Part shown: positions 6,940 to 16,467 of the stretch, piece after piece
How the letters are laid out: each line of letters begins with the position of its first letter
How positions within the stretch are numbered: the first letter of the stretch is position 1
Assembly (NCBI GenBank): GCA_017434885.1
Contig: JAFSGE010000042.1
Coordinates: forward strand, 1 to 64,000
DNA length: 64,000 nucleotides
Source: Lachnospiraceae bacterium
GTDB lineage: Bacteria; Bacillota; Clostridia; Lachnospirales; Lachnospiraceae
Direction of reading: 5' to 3'
The notes under the pieces: generated by a model
Database searches by the model: none
Told to the model about the DNA's origin: nothing
What the model saw: the letters and a program-made list of their open reading frames with translations, nothing else
Program-made: the position numbers and the translations under genes

Positions 6940-7749
6940 ATGGGAAAGTATATTATCAATGATACGATTATTGAATATGAGTGCATAGGGGAAGGAACGC
7001 CTATATTATTTTTGCATGGTTGGGGAATGGACAGGCGGATAATGTCAGGCTGTTTGGAACCTGTTTTTGAAGACCAGACATTATGCTATAAGCGTATTTA
7101 TATTGATTTGCCTGGCATGGGAAAGTCTGTTGCAGGAAAAAACATAAAATCATCTGATAATATGTTGGATGTGATATATCATTTTGTAAAAGATGTTGTA
7201 GGAAATGAAGTGATATTAGCCGGAGAATCCTATGGTGGATATCTCGCAAGAGGCTTTGTGAATAAGTATCAGCCAATGGTAAAATCTATTATTTTATTAT
7301 GTCCTTTAGTGTATCCGGGATGTAGAAACGGGCAAGTGGAACCATTATGTGTAATGGAGAGAGATGATGCTTTTTTACAGACTTTATCTGAAGCGCAGTA
7401 TAATAGTTTTACATATATGAATGTGGTGCTGACAGAACCTGTTTGGAAATTGTATGAAAGAGACATTTTACCTGCTATAGAAATTCAGGACAGACATTTC
7501 TTGGATGATGTTTTAGAGGGAGCATTTTCTTTTGATGTGGATGAATTAGATACCTCGTTTAGGAAGCCTTGTTTAATTATAGTTGGCAAGCAGGATACAG
7601 AAGTGGGATACAAAGATCAATTCAAACTGTTGGAGAAATATCCGAATGCGACTTATTGTGCGTTGAATAGAGCGGGACATAATTTGCAGATAGAGCAACC
7701 GGAATTGTTTCAGAGTATTGTAAAGAATTGGTTGAAGGATAATGACTAG
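6940..7749 (+). CDS. Alpha/beta hydrolase
   Basis: The 269-residue protein has LFLHGWGMD (oxyanion region, residues 23-31), IDLPGMGKS, the nucleophile elbow GESYGG with Ser97, the acid region IIVGKQDTEVG, and the catalytic His in NRAGHNLQIE. It looks complete and cytoplasmic. It is not close to the shorter hydrolase at 3826 in visible detail, so the operon carries two distinct hydrolases. The reaction is unknown. Confidence 0.8.
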   Translation: MGKYIINDTIIEYECIGEGTPILFLHGWGMDRRIMSGCLEPVFEDQTLCYKRIYIDLPGMGKSVAGKNIKSSDNMLDVIYHFVKDVVGNEVILAGESYGGYLARGFVNKYQPMVKSIILLCPLVYPGCRNGQVEPLCVMERDDAFLQTLSEAQYNSFTYMNVVLTEPVWKLYERDILPAIEIQDRHFLDDVLEGAFSFDVDELDTSFRKPCLIIVGKQDTEVGYKDQFKLLEKYPNATYCALNRAGHNLQIEQPELFQSIVKNWLKDND

Positions 7750-7760
7750 GGAGAGAACAG

Positions 7761-8285
7761 ATGGTACTTTTAGTAGTCGATACACAGGAATTAATAACTA
7801 TACCGGATTTATATAATTTTAATGTGTTTGAAAATGCTGTTAAAACATTAATTGCAGCAGCTAGAGAGAATAATATTGAAGTTATTTATGTAAGACACGA
7901 TGATGGTGCCGGTGCGGAATTGACAAAGGGAACACCGGGTTTTGAGATATATGAAGGTTTTGCTCCACAGCCGGGCGAGAAAATTTTCGATAAGACGGTA
8001 AATAGTTCTTTTAAGGGAACGGGCTTGTTGGAATATTTGGTGGAAAAGAATGTCTGCACAGTAGCAGTTGTCGGATTGCAGACTGATTACTGTATTGATG
8101 CAACAATCAAGTGTGGCTTTGAACATGGTTTTAAAATGATTGTGCCGGAGAATGCGAATTCTACATTTGATAATGCCTTTATGACAGGAGAGCAGAGTTA
8201 TAAGTATTATAACGAGTTTATGTGGAATGGCAGATATGCGGAGTGTATTTCCGTGGAGGAAACGATTGAGATGATGAAGGGGTAA
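7761..8285 (+). CDS. Isochorismatase-family cysteine hydrolase
   Basis: The 174-residue protein has the cysteine-hydrolase triad: Asp7 in LLVVDTQE, Lys78 in FDKTVNSSF, and Cys111 in LQTDYCIDAT. Members include nicotinamidases, isochorismatases and carbamoylases. The length matches small members such as nicotinamidase-like enzymes but the substrate is not determinable. It is 11 nt after the hydrolase gene and has GGGAGAG as its ribosome binding site. Confidence 0.85.
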   Translation: MVLLVVDTQELITIPDLYNFNVFENAVKTLIAAARENNIEVIYVRHDDGAGAELTKGTPGFEIYEGFAPQPGEKIFDKTVNSSFKGTGLLEYLVEKNVCTVAVVGLQTDYCIDATIKCGFEHGFKMIVPENANSTFDNAFMTGEQSYKYYNEFMWNGRYAECISVEETIEMMKG

Positions 8286-8403
8286 GTGCAGAATGGAACC
8301 GGTAACAATAGAGAGCATATGGTTGATGTTCTTTTGTCTGCTTCGCATCATGGATACAAGATCGTTTTCAATGATTGTAGTAATATTTGGCAGATGATAT
8401 AAT
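8286..8403 (+). pseudogene. Possible degenerate gene fragment
   Basis: Between the cysteine hydrolase and the ACT gene, one frame is open up to a TAA near 8403. Its translation, including REHMVDVLLSASHHGY and IVFNDCSNIWQMI, looks like the C-terminal part of a real protein rather than noise. It has no start codon with a ribosome binding site, and I do not recognise the family. It may be a relic left by deletion. Confidence 0.3.
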
Positions 8404-8455
8404 TGTTCAAAAGATTACGCCTGGCGCGAAAATGAAATTATCTAAGGAAAACAAA

Positions 8456-8821
8456 ATGGAAATAAAGAAAATAGACGATGATTTTACCGTATGCAAGGTA
8501 AAAGACTATACATTAGTGAATATAGAAGATGAATACTGTTTCATAGGGAAAACCGATGAAGAAAATTCTCTGGTCTGTCGTACAGAGCAGGTTCCCGCTA
8601 ATGTAACAGAGAGGGAAGACGGTTGGAAAGCATTTCGAATCCAAGGCGTTTTAGATTTTTCATTGATAGGGATTCTTTCAAAAATTTCTACTCTGCTTGC
8701 CGAAAACAATATAGGGATATTTGTTGTTTCAACATATAATACGGATTATGTTTTGGTTAAGAAAGAAAAATTTCCTATGGCGCTGCAGCTTTTAGCAGAT
8801 GCAGGATATCAAGTTGTATAA
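8456..8821 (+). CDS. ACT domain-containing protein
   Basis: The 121-residue protein resembles small double-ACT proteins: a first half with FTVCKVKDYTLVN and a second half with GVLDFSLIGILSKISTLLAENNIGIFVVSTYNTDYVLV cut into the beta-alpha-beta pattern of ACT folds. ACT domains bind amino acids or other small ligands. The ATG at 8456 follows AAGGAAA at good spacing. It precedes an amino-acid racemase-like gene, so an amino-acid-linked role is plausible. Confidence 0.75.
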   Translation: MEIKKIDDDFTVCKVKDYTLVNIEDEYCFIGKTDEENSLVCRTEQVPANVTEREDGWKAFRIQGVLDFSLIGILSKISTLLAENNIGIFVVSTYNTDYVLVKKEKFPMALQLLADAGYQVV

Positions 8822-8863
8822 GAAAAAAGTTTGCAATAAAGGCAGTACAGGAGAAAACAGTTT

Positions 8864-9556
8864 ATGAAAAAGATAGGACTTGTGGGCGGTGTGGGACCGG
8901 CATCAACGGTAGAATATTATTTGGGACTGATTCAAAAGTGCCAAAAAGAATTAGGGATGAGTGTATATCCTGAGATTGTGATTGACAGTGTAAATATGAC
9001 TATGCATGATAAGGCACTCAGGGAGAAAAATTACGATAAATTGTGTGAATATTTATTGGCAAGTCTTTCAAATTTGAAAGCAGCCGGAGCAGAGATTGCG
9101 GCAATTACAGCGAATACGGAGCATATTGTTTGGGATATGCTCTGTGATAATATGCCACTTCCGGTCGTAAGTATAGTAGACGCCGCTGTGCATGAAATGA
9201 AAGACAGAAAATTAGAAAGAGTGCTTGTTTTTGGAACGGAGTTTACTTTGCGAAGTGGTTTGTATGAGAAAGCATTGCGAAGCAATGACATATATCCCAT
9301 TATCCCTACAGAGGAAGACATTGCGATAATAGGGAATCTGATTTATCCGAATCTGGAAAATGGCATTGTCATTGCGGAAGATAGGAGGAAACTGATTGAG
9401 TTGGCAGAAAAGTATATTATTACGGAAAAAGCAGATGCTTTATTGCTCGGATGCACGGAATTGCCGCTTGCTATAAAAGAAAATGATGTAAGGGTGCCGG
9501 TTTTGGACACAACAAAAATACATATTAATGAAATATATAATAAAGCGTTAGCATAA
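8864..9556 (+). CDS. Aspartate/glutamate racemase-family protein
   Basis: The 230-residue protein opens KKIGLVGGVGPASTVEYY, typical of the aspartate racemase/YgeA group, and contains the second catalytic Cys in LLGCTELPL. The first active-site position is TANTEH, with Ala83 where two-Cys racemases have Cys before Asn-Thr; some relatives have Thr there. The enzyme may therefore be a one-base racemase, an epimerase of altered mechanism, or inactive for racemisation. It is the last intact gene of the small-enzyme run. Confidence 0.75.
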   Translation: MKKIGLVGGVGPASTVEYYLGLIQKCQKELGMSVYPEIVIDSVNMTMHDKALREKNYDKLCEYLLASLSNLKAAGAEIAAITANTEHIVWDMLCDNMPLPVVSIVDAAVHEMKDRKLERVLVFGTEFTLRSGLYEKALRSNDIYPIIPTEEDIAIIGNLIYPNLENGIVIAEDRRKLIELAEKYIITEKADALLLGCTELPLAIKENDVRVPVLDTTKIHINEIYNKALA

Positions 9557-9569
9557 GACAGAGGTAACT

Positions 9570-9704
9570 ATGATATTTGAGAAAGCAACCATACAAGATA
9601 TAAGTGCATTAACTGATTTACGAATCACATATCTGCAAGAGAGAAAAGCGGTATTGTCCCCAAAAATCACGTCTGCATATTGGCTCTGTACTTTGCGGGT
9701 GTGA
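9570..9704 (+). pseudogene. Truncated duplicate of the GNAT acetyltransferase at 5630
   Basis: An ATG after GAGGTAAC opens a frame starting MIFEKATIQDISALTDLRITYL, which matches the first 30 or so residues of the GNAT at 5630 (MIFDKATIKDIGVLTDLRIAYL). Similarity ends near 9660, and the frame then runs through antisense of the AraC gene to TGA 9702-9704. This is a partial copy whose 3' part was lost, and marks a rearrangement junction at the island edge. Confidence 0.75.
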
Positions 9705-10452
9705 TTCCGGTTACCGCCTTAAACTGACGATAAAAGTGCACTTCACTTGCATATCCGCAAAGGATTGCAATCTGTTCTATGCTTAAATCTGTTGTTACAA
9801 GGGTATATTTAGCCCTGTCTATCCGCATTTTTATGAGGTCCTGCTGAAAGGAAATACCAAAATAATCAGTATATAAATGTTGAAAATAGGATTCGCTGAC
9901 TCCTATTTTTTTTGCGTGTTCCTTAATACTGTGCGGATGGTCAAGAGAGTTACCGATTTCCAGCTTCAGAAGCTGTAACTGCGCACGGTAGGGAGAAGTT
10001 TTTTCCGTGTTTTCTTTAAACAGAAAGGCAGATTTGAGATGGTTTACCAATACGGTAAAAAGTGCGTCTATATTGTCCTGTTTGAAAGAAGATTCGGCAT
10101 AGGCTGCTTCCCATAAAATCTGACGAATCAAAAAAGTAAATATTTCTGCTTTCCCAATTGCAAACGGAGCGTTTTGACAAGGAAAAAGAAAAGAAGCCAT
10201 TTCCGGATTGGAAAACTCGAAATGTAACCAGTCATCCATGTAGGAGCCATTCGGATTGCAGTATGAGTAGGGCGTATTTGGAGACACTACCAGAGCCTGT
10301 CCGGGAGTGACCTCATATTGGTGACCGTCAATTTGAAATATACCGGCTGTGTGAATAATCAGTATTAAGAAGTTGGCAACACCCTTTGGCATGGACATAA
10401 CAAAGGAACTGGGATGTTTGGTTTCGCATCCGCCCCGTATTACATGATACAT
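9667..10452 (-). CDS. AraC-family transcriptional regulator
   Basis: The 261-residue protein has an N-terminal cupin-like sugar-binding domain (PGQALVVSPNTPYSYCN) and a C-terminal AraC DNA-binding domain with two helix-turn-helix motifs, the second ending YASEVHFYRQFKAVTGITPAKYR. It is divergent from the GH88 and DUF2264 genes across a short region, so it probably senses a glycan product and controls them. The internal ATG at 10452 is chosen because AAGAGG precedes it at suitable spacing; an ATG nine codons upstream lacks this. Confidence 0.85.
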   Translation of the reverse strand: MYHVIRGGCETKHPSSFVMSMPKGVANFLILIIHTAGIFQIDGHQYEVTPGQALVVSPNTPYSYCNPNGSYMDDWLHFEFSNPEMASFLFPCQNAPFAIGKAEIFTFLIRQILWEAAYAESSFKQDNIDALFTVLVNHLKSAFLFKENTEKTSPYRAQLQLLKLEIGNSLDHPHSIKEHAKKIGVSESYFQHLYTDYFGISFQQDLIKMRIDRAKYTLVTTDLSIEQIAILCGYASEVHFYRQFKAVTGITPAKYRANMQT

Positions 10453-10585
10453 AAAAACCTCTTTCTGAAATGGAACCATTTCTGTTAATCGAATAGCAGG
10501 ATATGTTAGTTTTTCTGCATTATATGATATTAATTAAAAGCTGTCAATCATGTATAATATAAAAAATGGTAAAGGAGAATATGTT

Positions 10586-11707
10586 ATGTATGACGGAGCG
10601 AATTGGGCAAAAGAAACGATAGTGAAAATAGAAAAAAAGATGAAAGAGGTAGTAAAAAGAAGTTGTCACAAAATACCGTATACAACAACTGACGGTATTC
10701 ATGATGACTGGACAGAAAAGAATATTTGTTGGTGGACAAACGGCTTTTGGGGCGGAATGATGTGGCAAATGTATCATCTGACAGGAGACGAGAGTTACCG
10801 GAAAGCAGCTATCGAGGTAGAGGAAAAGTTAGATGCAAATTTGCTGAACCATGGCGGTATGGACCATGACAGTGGTTTTAAGTGGTTACCGACGTCCGGG
10901 GCAAATTACCGTATCACAGGAAGCAAAGAGGCCTATAACAGAACATTGCTGGCGGCAGATAATCTTGCAGGGAGAATAAATCTTGCAGGCGGCTTTATAA
11001 GAGCATGGAATGATGCAGATGACGGAAGTAAAGCGGGATGGGCGATTATTGATTGTATGATGAATATTCCGCTATTGTACTGGGCATCGGAGCAGACGAA
11101 GGACCCCAGATATGAACAGATTGCAAAGCTTCATGCAAAGACGGTAATGGAGAATTTCATAAGGCAGGACGGTTCGGTGCACCATATTGTGGAGTTTCAT
11201 CCGGTAACGGGAGAATTTATAACGGCGCATGGCGGACAGGGAATAGAACAGGGCTCATCATGGACCAGAGGACAGGCATGGGCAATTTATGGTTTTGTTC
11301 TCAGTAATATTCATACAAAAGACGCTGTTTATTTGGAAACTGCCGGAAAAGTGGCAGACTATTTTATGAAAAATGTGCGGGAGAACGGCGCAGTTCCGGT
11401 AGACTTTAAGCAGCCCGAAAGCTGCCCGTGGGAAGATTCCACGGCAGCAGCAATTGCAGCCTGCGGTATGTTGGAGATGGCACGGCTGATGGGGGATGAA
11501 GGCAAAAAATATTATGATGCGGCATTAAAGTTGTTACATTTTCTGGTAGAAAACAGATGTAATTGGGCCAAGGAGACAGATCATATTGTAGAGAAGTGCA
11601 CTGCTGCCTATCATGATAAAGAACATGAATTTTCCATTATTTACGGAGATTATTTCTTGATAGAAGCAATGTTGAAACTGACAGGTCAGGAATTATTTAT
11701 TTGGTAG
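10586..11707 (+). CDS. GH88 unsaturated glucuronyl/galacturonyl hydrolase
   Basis: The 373-residue protein is a GH88/GH105-type alpha6/alpha6-barrel: WWTNGFWGGMMW near the start, DHDSGF with Asp95, and WAIIDCMMNIPLL with Asp156, matching the two catalytic Asp of Bacillus unsaturated glucuronyl hydrolase. It hydrates the 4,5-double bond of unsaturated uronic acids at the ends of lyase products. No signal peptide is visible, so it acts in the cytoplasm on imported oligosaccharides. The ATG at 10586 lies eight bases after AAAGGAG; a TATAAT at 10553-10558 may be its -10 box. Confidence 0.85.
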   Translation: MYDGANWAKETIVKIEKKMKEVVKRSCHKIPYTTTDGIHDDWTEKNICWWTNGFWGGMMWQMYHLTGDESYRKAAIEVEEKLDANLLNHGGMDHDSGFKWLPTSGANYRITGSKEAYNRTLLAADNLAGRINLAGGFIRAWNDADDGSKAGWAIIDCMMNIPLLYWASEQTKDPRYEQIAKLHAKTVMENFIRQDGSVHHIVEFHPVTGEFITAHGGQGIEQGSSWTRGQAWAIYGFVLSNIHTKDAVYLETAGKVADYFMKNVRENGAVPVDFKQPESCPWEDSTAAAIAACGMLEMARLMGDEGKKYYDAALKLLHFLVENRCNWAKETDHIVEKCTAAYHDKEHEFSIIYGDYFLIEAMLKLTGQELFIW

Positions 11708-11716
11708 GAGGGCGTT

Positions 11717-13792
11717 ATGGTATTTAGACCTAAAACATTGGATTATGAGCTGAGTCCTTATACGGGACTGACCAGGGAAAGCTGGTTAGAAGCGGCAGAA
11801 TATATGCTGACAGGCATTTTTCAAAATATTAAAACGATGGATGACCCGGTAGTAATGCCGCGTAAAGAGACGGAAATTACTTATCCCCACTATTATTCTT
11901 CGCCGGAGCTTCAGGAGGCTGAGCGAAAGGCGGAGATGTTTGAAGGTCTGACCCGCTCTTTTTTCATTGCGGCTCCTTTAATGAAAAATAAACCGCAGAT
12001 AAGTATTTGCGGATATCCGCTCAGCGAATATTATAAAAAACAGGTGCTTCGTTCCTGCACAAGAGAAGATGAAATTTATGTGGGAACCTATGAAGATTTG
12101 CAGAAAATGACAAATTATGAAGATCCCTACAGAGCGTTTCAGCAGACGGTGGAAACCTGTGCCCTTGTAATCTGTTTATGGATTTCCAAGGAACAAATCT
12201 GGGATACTTACACAAAAGAAGAAAAAGATAAAATCGCAGAATTTCTGACCGGCTTTGCACATGCAAATACAGTGCCGCAGAACTGGAGATTGTTCAACAT
12301 GCTGGATATGGCTTTTCTACATATGGAAGGCTATCCTATCGATGAAGAAATCATGATGGACCATGCTCAGGCAATCTTAAATTATTATGCAGGGGATGGC
12401 TGGTATCGCGACGGACATTGCTTTGATTACTATTCCTGTTGGGCGTTTAATGTATACGGACCGTTGTGGAATCAGTGGTATGGGTATGAGAATATGCCGG
12501 ATATTGCGGCAAGATTCGAAGCAAATTCCAATAAGCTGATGGAGACTTATGCGGATTTCTTTGACAGAGACGGCTTTACCAATATGTGGGGAAGAAGTAA
12601 TATTTATCGGAATGCGGCAACCAGTGCATTTGACGGCAATTTTTTCCTGAGAAATAGTAAGGCGGACCCCGGGCGTGCCAGAAGGGTGTGTTCCGGTTCG
12701 CTGCTTCAGTTTTTGACCAGAGAAGATTTTCTGTATAAAGGAGTACCGACCTTAGGTTTTTACGGACAGTTTTCGCCATTGGTACAGGGATATTCCTGTG
12801 CGGAATCTCCTTTTTGGCTTGGAAAGGCATTTCTGTGTCTGGATTTGCCTGCCGACCATCCTTTTTGGACGGCAAAGGAAAATAACGGTACATGGGAACA
12901 GTTAAAGGGAAAAGAAGTAAAGGAAACGGTTTTGGACGGTCCTGCATTATGCTTTACCAATCATGAAGCAAACGGGGAAACTATTTTACGGACAGGAAAA
13001 ATTGTAAAAAATACAGGGGATTTCCATGCGATGTGGAATTATTCCAAGCTGTGCTATAACACAAAGTATCCGTGGGAATCCACTCCGGGAGTAATGGATA
13101 TTCATGCAGGAAAAGTGGAAACACAACAATATGTGTTGGAGGATATTGCGACAGGAAAGCTGATGCGTGCTAATGTAACGCTTTGGTGTGGCAGTCGGGA
13201 TGGTGTATTATACAGGCGGCAGTTTTTTGACTATAACCTGGAGCAGGAGTCAATGTGGATTCAGGCAATGAATCTGGCTGATTTCCCTGTGGAAAATGGA
13301 ATCATTCGTGTAGATAAGCACCGCTTATTCCGTAGGCCGGTAAAGTTTACATTGGGTGCATATGGATTCCCTGATAACGGGACAAAGGTGACGGTAAAAA
13401 ACAGCGGCAGTGCAAAAGCAATCATTTTGAAAGGAAAAAATTATACCGGTTGTAAAAAGCAACTGGCAATGACCGTTTATGACGGATGGCAGGATTTAAA
13501 GCTGGTACACAGTGTAGGTACTAATCCGGATTCGGAAAATTCCATTGTTGTGTATGCAGAAAGCTCCTTTAACAAGCAGTATGGCGGACATGAACCCTAT
13601 GTCATGATTTCGCAAGTGCTTACCAAGGAAAGTACGGAAGATTTTTCAGATGAAGAATTATTCCCGATTCAGTCGGTTCAGTACGAAGATATGACAGGAA
13701 ATGGTGTGTACGGTAATACAATCGTTACATTAAAAAACGGCACCGTTAAGAAAATTAATTTTGAAGAAATGGAAGCACGGCTGACGCTGTAA
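11717..13792 (+). CDS. DUF2264-family protein, probable cytoplasmic glycan-processing enzyme
   Basis: The 691-residue protein starts in an AGGAGGGC context nine bases after the GH88 stop, so the two form an operon. It matches the DUF2264 pattern: LTRESWLEAAEYML near the N-terminus, an alpha/alpha-barrel-like region with WRLFNMLDMAFLHMEG, DGWYRDGHCFDYYS, and a beta-rich C-terminal part. The family is associated with polysaccharide loci and several members are treated as glycoside hydrolases or lyases; exact activity here is not known. No signal peptide is seen. Pairing with GH88 suggests action on uronic-acid-containing oligosaccharides. Confidence 0.75.
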   Translation: MVFRPKTLDYELSPYTGLTRESWLEAAEYMLTGIFQNIKTMDDPVVMPRKETEITYPHYYSSPELQEAERKAEMFEGLTRSFFIAAPLMKNKPQISICGYPLSEYYKKQVLRSCTREDEIYVGTYEDLQKMTNYEDPYRAFQQTVETCALVICLWISKEQIWDTYTKEEKDKIAEFLTGFAHANTVPQNWRLFNMLDMAFLHMEGYPIDEEIMMDHAQAILNYYAGDGWYRDGHCFDYYSCWAFNVYGPLWNQWYGYENMPDIAARFEANSNKLMETYADFFDRDGFTNMWGRSNIYRNAATSAFDGNFFLRNSKADPGRARRVCSGSLLQFLTREDFLYKGVPTLGFYGQFSPLVQGYSCAESPFWLGKAFLCLDLPADHPFWTAKENNGTWEQLKGKEVKETVLDGPALCFTNHEANGETILRTGKIVKNTGDFHAMWNYSKLCYNTKYPWESTPGVMDIHAGKVETQQYVLEDIATGKLMRANVTLWCGSRDGVLYRRQFFDYNLEQESMWIQAMNLADFPVENGIIRVDKHRLFRRPVKFTLGAYGFPDNGTKVTVKNSGSAKAIILKGKNYTGCKKQLAMTVYDGWQDLKLVHSVGTNPDSENSIVVYAESSFNKQYGGHEPYVMISQVLTKESTEDFSDEELFPIQSVQYEDMTGNGVYGNTIVTLKNGTVKKINFEEMEARLTL

Positions 13793-13813
13793 AAGAAAGA
13801 CTTGTTTTTGAAT

Positions 13814-13858
13814 AAAAAATCTTGAAAAGAAGACATATTCTTTTCGGGATTTTTTATT
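13814..13858 (+). terminator. Intrinsic terminator
   Basis: An A-rich left arm (13814-13831) pairs with 13838-13855, giving a stem of about 17 bp with one mismatch, and the right arm runs into T-rich sequence. It ends the GH88-DUF2264 operon and, having A and T tracts on both sides, could work on either strand. Confidence 0.8.
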
Positions 13859-13979
13859 TGTTTTGTTGAAAATTAGTATTTTATATTTGGAAATATGTGA
13901 TATAATTTTCATAATAAGGAATAGTGTAACTATTTTTTGAAAAATAATTATGATATGCTTTTCACATGCGGAGATTTTT

Positions 13980-16457
13980 ATGGGTGGAATTATAAAAAGG
14001 AAAGAAGATATATCAGTTTATATAGAGGACCAGGAGTACATAGCAAATTTATATGTTATGAAATGCTTCAGTGTGACAATGCTGGTATATTTGTTGGCAT
14101 TTATCCTGAACATCTTAAATATCTTTATTATTGACCAGTCGCTGATGCTTACAGGTTTCATCCCGTCTGTTGTTATTTACTGCCTGATATATTTGGTGGC
14201 AAAAAAGATTTCTTTTTCCAATGAGAAGGTGAAATATTTTATTTTGTTCGGTGAAGTAGTGGTAATTACGATTATGGGTGTTACCATTACCTATCACGTT
14301 GTATTTGGTATTTTACTTCCCTTTTTGTGCGCGGCACTTTATTCTTCAAAGAAGGTCATGAATTATGTGTATGCATTATCGGTTGTCAGTACCATAGTGA
14401 TTGTTTACGGCGGCTATTATTTCGGATTGTGCGATGCCAACATGGCGCTTCTTACTACAGGCAGACTGGCAGATTATGTTGTGGACGGTCAGTTTACATT
14501 GACGCAGGTAAACGATAATCCGGCGCTTACATTGATGCTGTTCTTTGTGATTCCCCGTTGTTTGATTTATATTGCATTTGTAAATATCTGTAACAGTATT
14601 CTTACGATTGTAAGCGGCAGCTTGGAGAAGGCAAAGCTGACAGCAGAGCTTGAAAAGGCAAAGCATGAGGCAGAAAATGCCAATCAGGCAAAATCTCAAT
14701 TTCTTGCTAGAATGTCCCATGAAATCCGTACGCCGATTAATGCGATTTTCGGAATGAATGAGATGATTATGCAGGAAACAGAGAAAGAAAGCATTAAGCA
14801 ATACGCAGCGGACGTTAAGGATTCTTCCGAGGTCCTTTTAAATATTATTAATGAGATATTAGACTCATCCAAAATAGAATCCGGCAAAATGGAAATCATT
14901 CCGCAGGAGTATGAAATCGGCAGTTTATTAAACGATTTGTACAATATGATTCGCATCAGGGCGAAAGACAAAAAATTGAATCTCATTTTTGATATTGATG
15001 AGTCTATGCCCAAAAGTTATTACGGCGATGATAAACGTATCCGTCAGGTGGTGCTGAATATGCTGACCAACGCCGTGAAGTATACCGAAAAGGGAACTGT
15101 TACTTTGAAAGTGACATGCCGAAGGGATGGAGAAAATGCAATTCTGACTTATTCCGTAAAAGATACCGGTATTGGAATCAAGCCTGAAAATATTGATAAG
15201 ATATATGATGCATTTGCCCGTTTTGATGATTTGCGAAACCGCAATGTTGAGGGAACGGGACTTGGGATGAATATTGCCCAGCAGTTACTGAAACTGATGG
15301 GCAGTGACTTGCAAATCGAAAGTGAATATGAAAAGGGAAGCGTATTTTCCTTTGATATTGAGCAGAAGGTAGTAGATGAAGCCCCCCTTGGAGATTTCAA
15401 GAGTAAATTTGCAAAGGCTGCAGAAAAGAAAAAGCGTGGTATCAGTATTGTTGTTCCCAGGGCAAGAGTACTCACTGTTGATGATAATGTCATGAACTTG
15501 AGAGTATTTAAGGGACTTTTGAAGCCGACTCAGATGCAGATTACAGAGGCAAAGAGCGGTCAGGAATGTTTGGAAATTTTGCAGAAACAGAGTTTTGATA
15601 TTATCTTTTTAGATCACATGATGCCGGAAATGGATGGAGTGGAAACGCTTCATGCGATGAAAGAGCAACATTTATGTGATGGAGTACCGATTATTATGTT
15701 GACGGCGAATGCGATTATCGGTGAAAGGGAGCGATTCCTGGAGGAGGGATTTGATGATTTCCTCTCTAAGCCGATTTTACCGGATAAACTGGAGCAGATG
15801 TTTATCGATTATTTGCCAAAAGAACTGTTTGAAGAAGAAAATGCAGAAGAAGAGGAGGACAAACCGTTAACGATTAAGGAGCCGGACGAATTTGATTTCT
15901 CCTATGCCATGAGTTTGTTAGGAAAGGAAGAATTGCTGATACAGGCACTTACGGAATTCCACAATTCCATGGAGCCTTTGGGACAAAAGCTGGATTCGCT
16001 GATAGAGACCATTTCAGAAAATGAGTCGTTAAACAATTATCGACTGGAGGTGCATGCACTGAAAAGTACAGCAGCAACAGTAGGTGCAATGATGTTATCC
16101 AAGCTGGCGAGGTTATCGGAAATCGCAGCGGGAGATAAGGAGATTGACAGGGTATGCCAATTACATCCGATTTTGTTAGACGAAATGCTAAGACATGCAA
16201 AAAGGATTGCAGAGGTTTTACCTGCTAAGGAGAAAACGGAGCAAAAGCTGGGACCTGTAGACAATGCCTATTTTGATATGTTAAAATTTAGTTTGCAGAG
16301 TGGTGACTACAAGACTGCTGATTTTGTGTGTGCGGAAATTAAGAAGTATCAATATACGGAAGCAATGCAGAAACTGATAGATGAACTGGTTGCAAAGGTA
16401 GACAACTTAAGAGCAAAAGAAGCCTTGGAAATTATTGAGGAGATAAAACAGCAATAG
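13980..16457 (+). CDS. Membrane-bound hybrid sensor histidine kinase with receiver and Hpt domains
   Basis: The 825-residue protein has about six transmembrane segments in residues 20-210, a coiled coil, then the HisKA box with phospho-acceptor His247 (MSHEIRTP), a HATPase domain with [16 protein letters not shown] and GTGLGM, a receiver domain with [11 protein letters not shown] and SKPI, and a C-terminal Hpt domain with [12 protein letters not shown]. Signal passes His-Asp-His and then to a separate receiver. The next gene, a response regulator 10 nt downstream, is the likely partner. The ATG at 13980 is chosen because GGAG lies six bases upstream. The sensory membrane part has no family I can name. 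Confidence 0.85.
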   Translation: MGGIIKRKEDISVYIEDQEYIANLYVMKCFSVTMLVYLLAFILNILNIFIIDQSLMLTGFIPSVVIYCLIYLVAKKISFSNEKVKYFILFGEVVVITIMGVTITYHVVFGILLPFLCAALYSSKKVMNYVYALSVVSTIVIVYGGYYFGLCDANMALLTTGRLADYVVDGQFTLTQVNDNPALTLMLFFVIPRCLIYIAFVNICNSILTIVSGSLEKAKLTAELEKAKHEAENANQAKSQFLARMSHEIRTPINAIFGMNEMIMQETEKESIKQYAADVKDSSEVLLNIINEILDSSKIESGKMEIIPQEYEIGSLLNDLYNMIRIRAKDKKLNLIFDIDESMPKSYYGDDKRIRQVVLNMLTNAVKYTEKGTVTLKVTCRRDGENAILTYSVKDTGIGIKPENIDKIYDAFARFDDLRNRNVEGTGLGMNIAQQLLKLMGSDLQIESEYEKGSVFSFDIEQKVVDEAPLGDFKSKFAKAAEKKKRGISIVVPRARVLTVDDNVMNLRVFKGLLKPTQMQITEAKSGQECLEILQKQSFDIIFLDHMMPEMDGVETLHAMKEQHLCDGVPIIMLTANAIIGERERFLEEGFDDFLSKPILPDKLEQMFIDYLPKELFEEENAEEEEDKPLTIKEPDEFDFSYAMSLLGKEELLIQALTEFHNSMEPLGQKLDSLIETISENESLNNYRLEVHALKSTAATVGAMMLSKLARLSEIAAGDKEIDRVCQLHPILLDEMLRHAKRIAEVLPAKEKTEQKLGPVDNAYFDMLKFSLQSGDYKTADFVCAEIKKYQYTEAMQKLIDELVAKVDNLRAKEALEIIEEIKQQ

Positions 16458-16467
16458 GTGAACTGAC

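Noticed and set aside
1..9660. A complete prophage or conjugative element
   Set aside because: There is a phage-type small gene and a toxin-antitoxin locus, but no integrase, terminase, capsid, relaxase or attachment repeats can be seen within the window.
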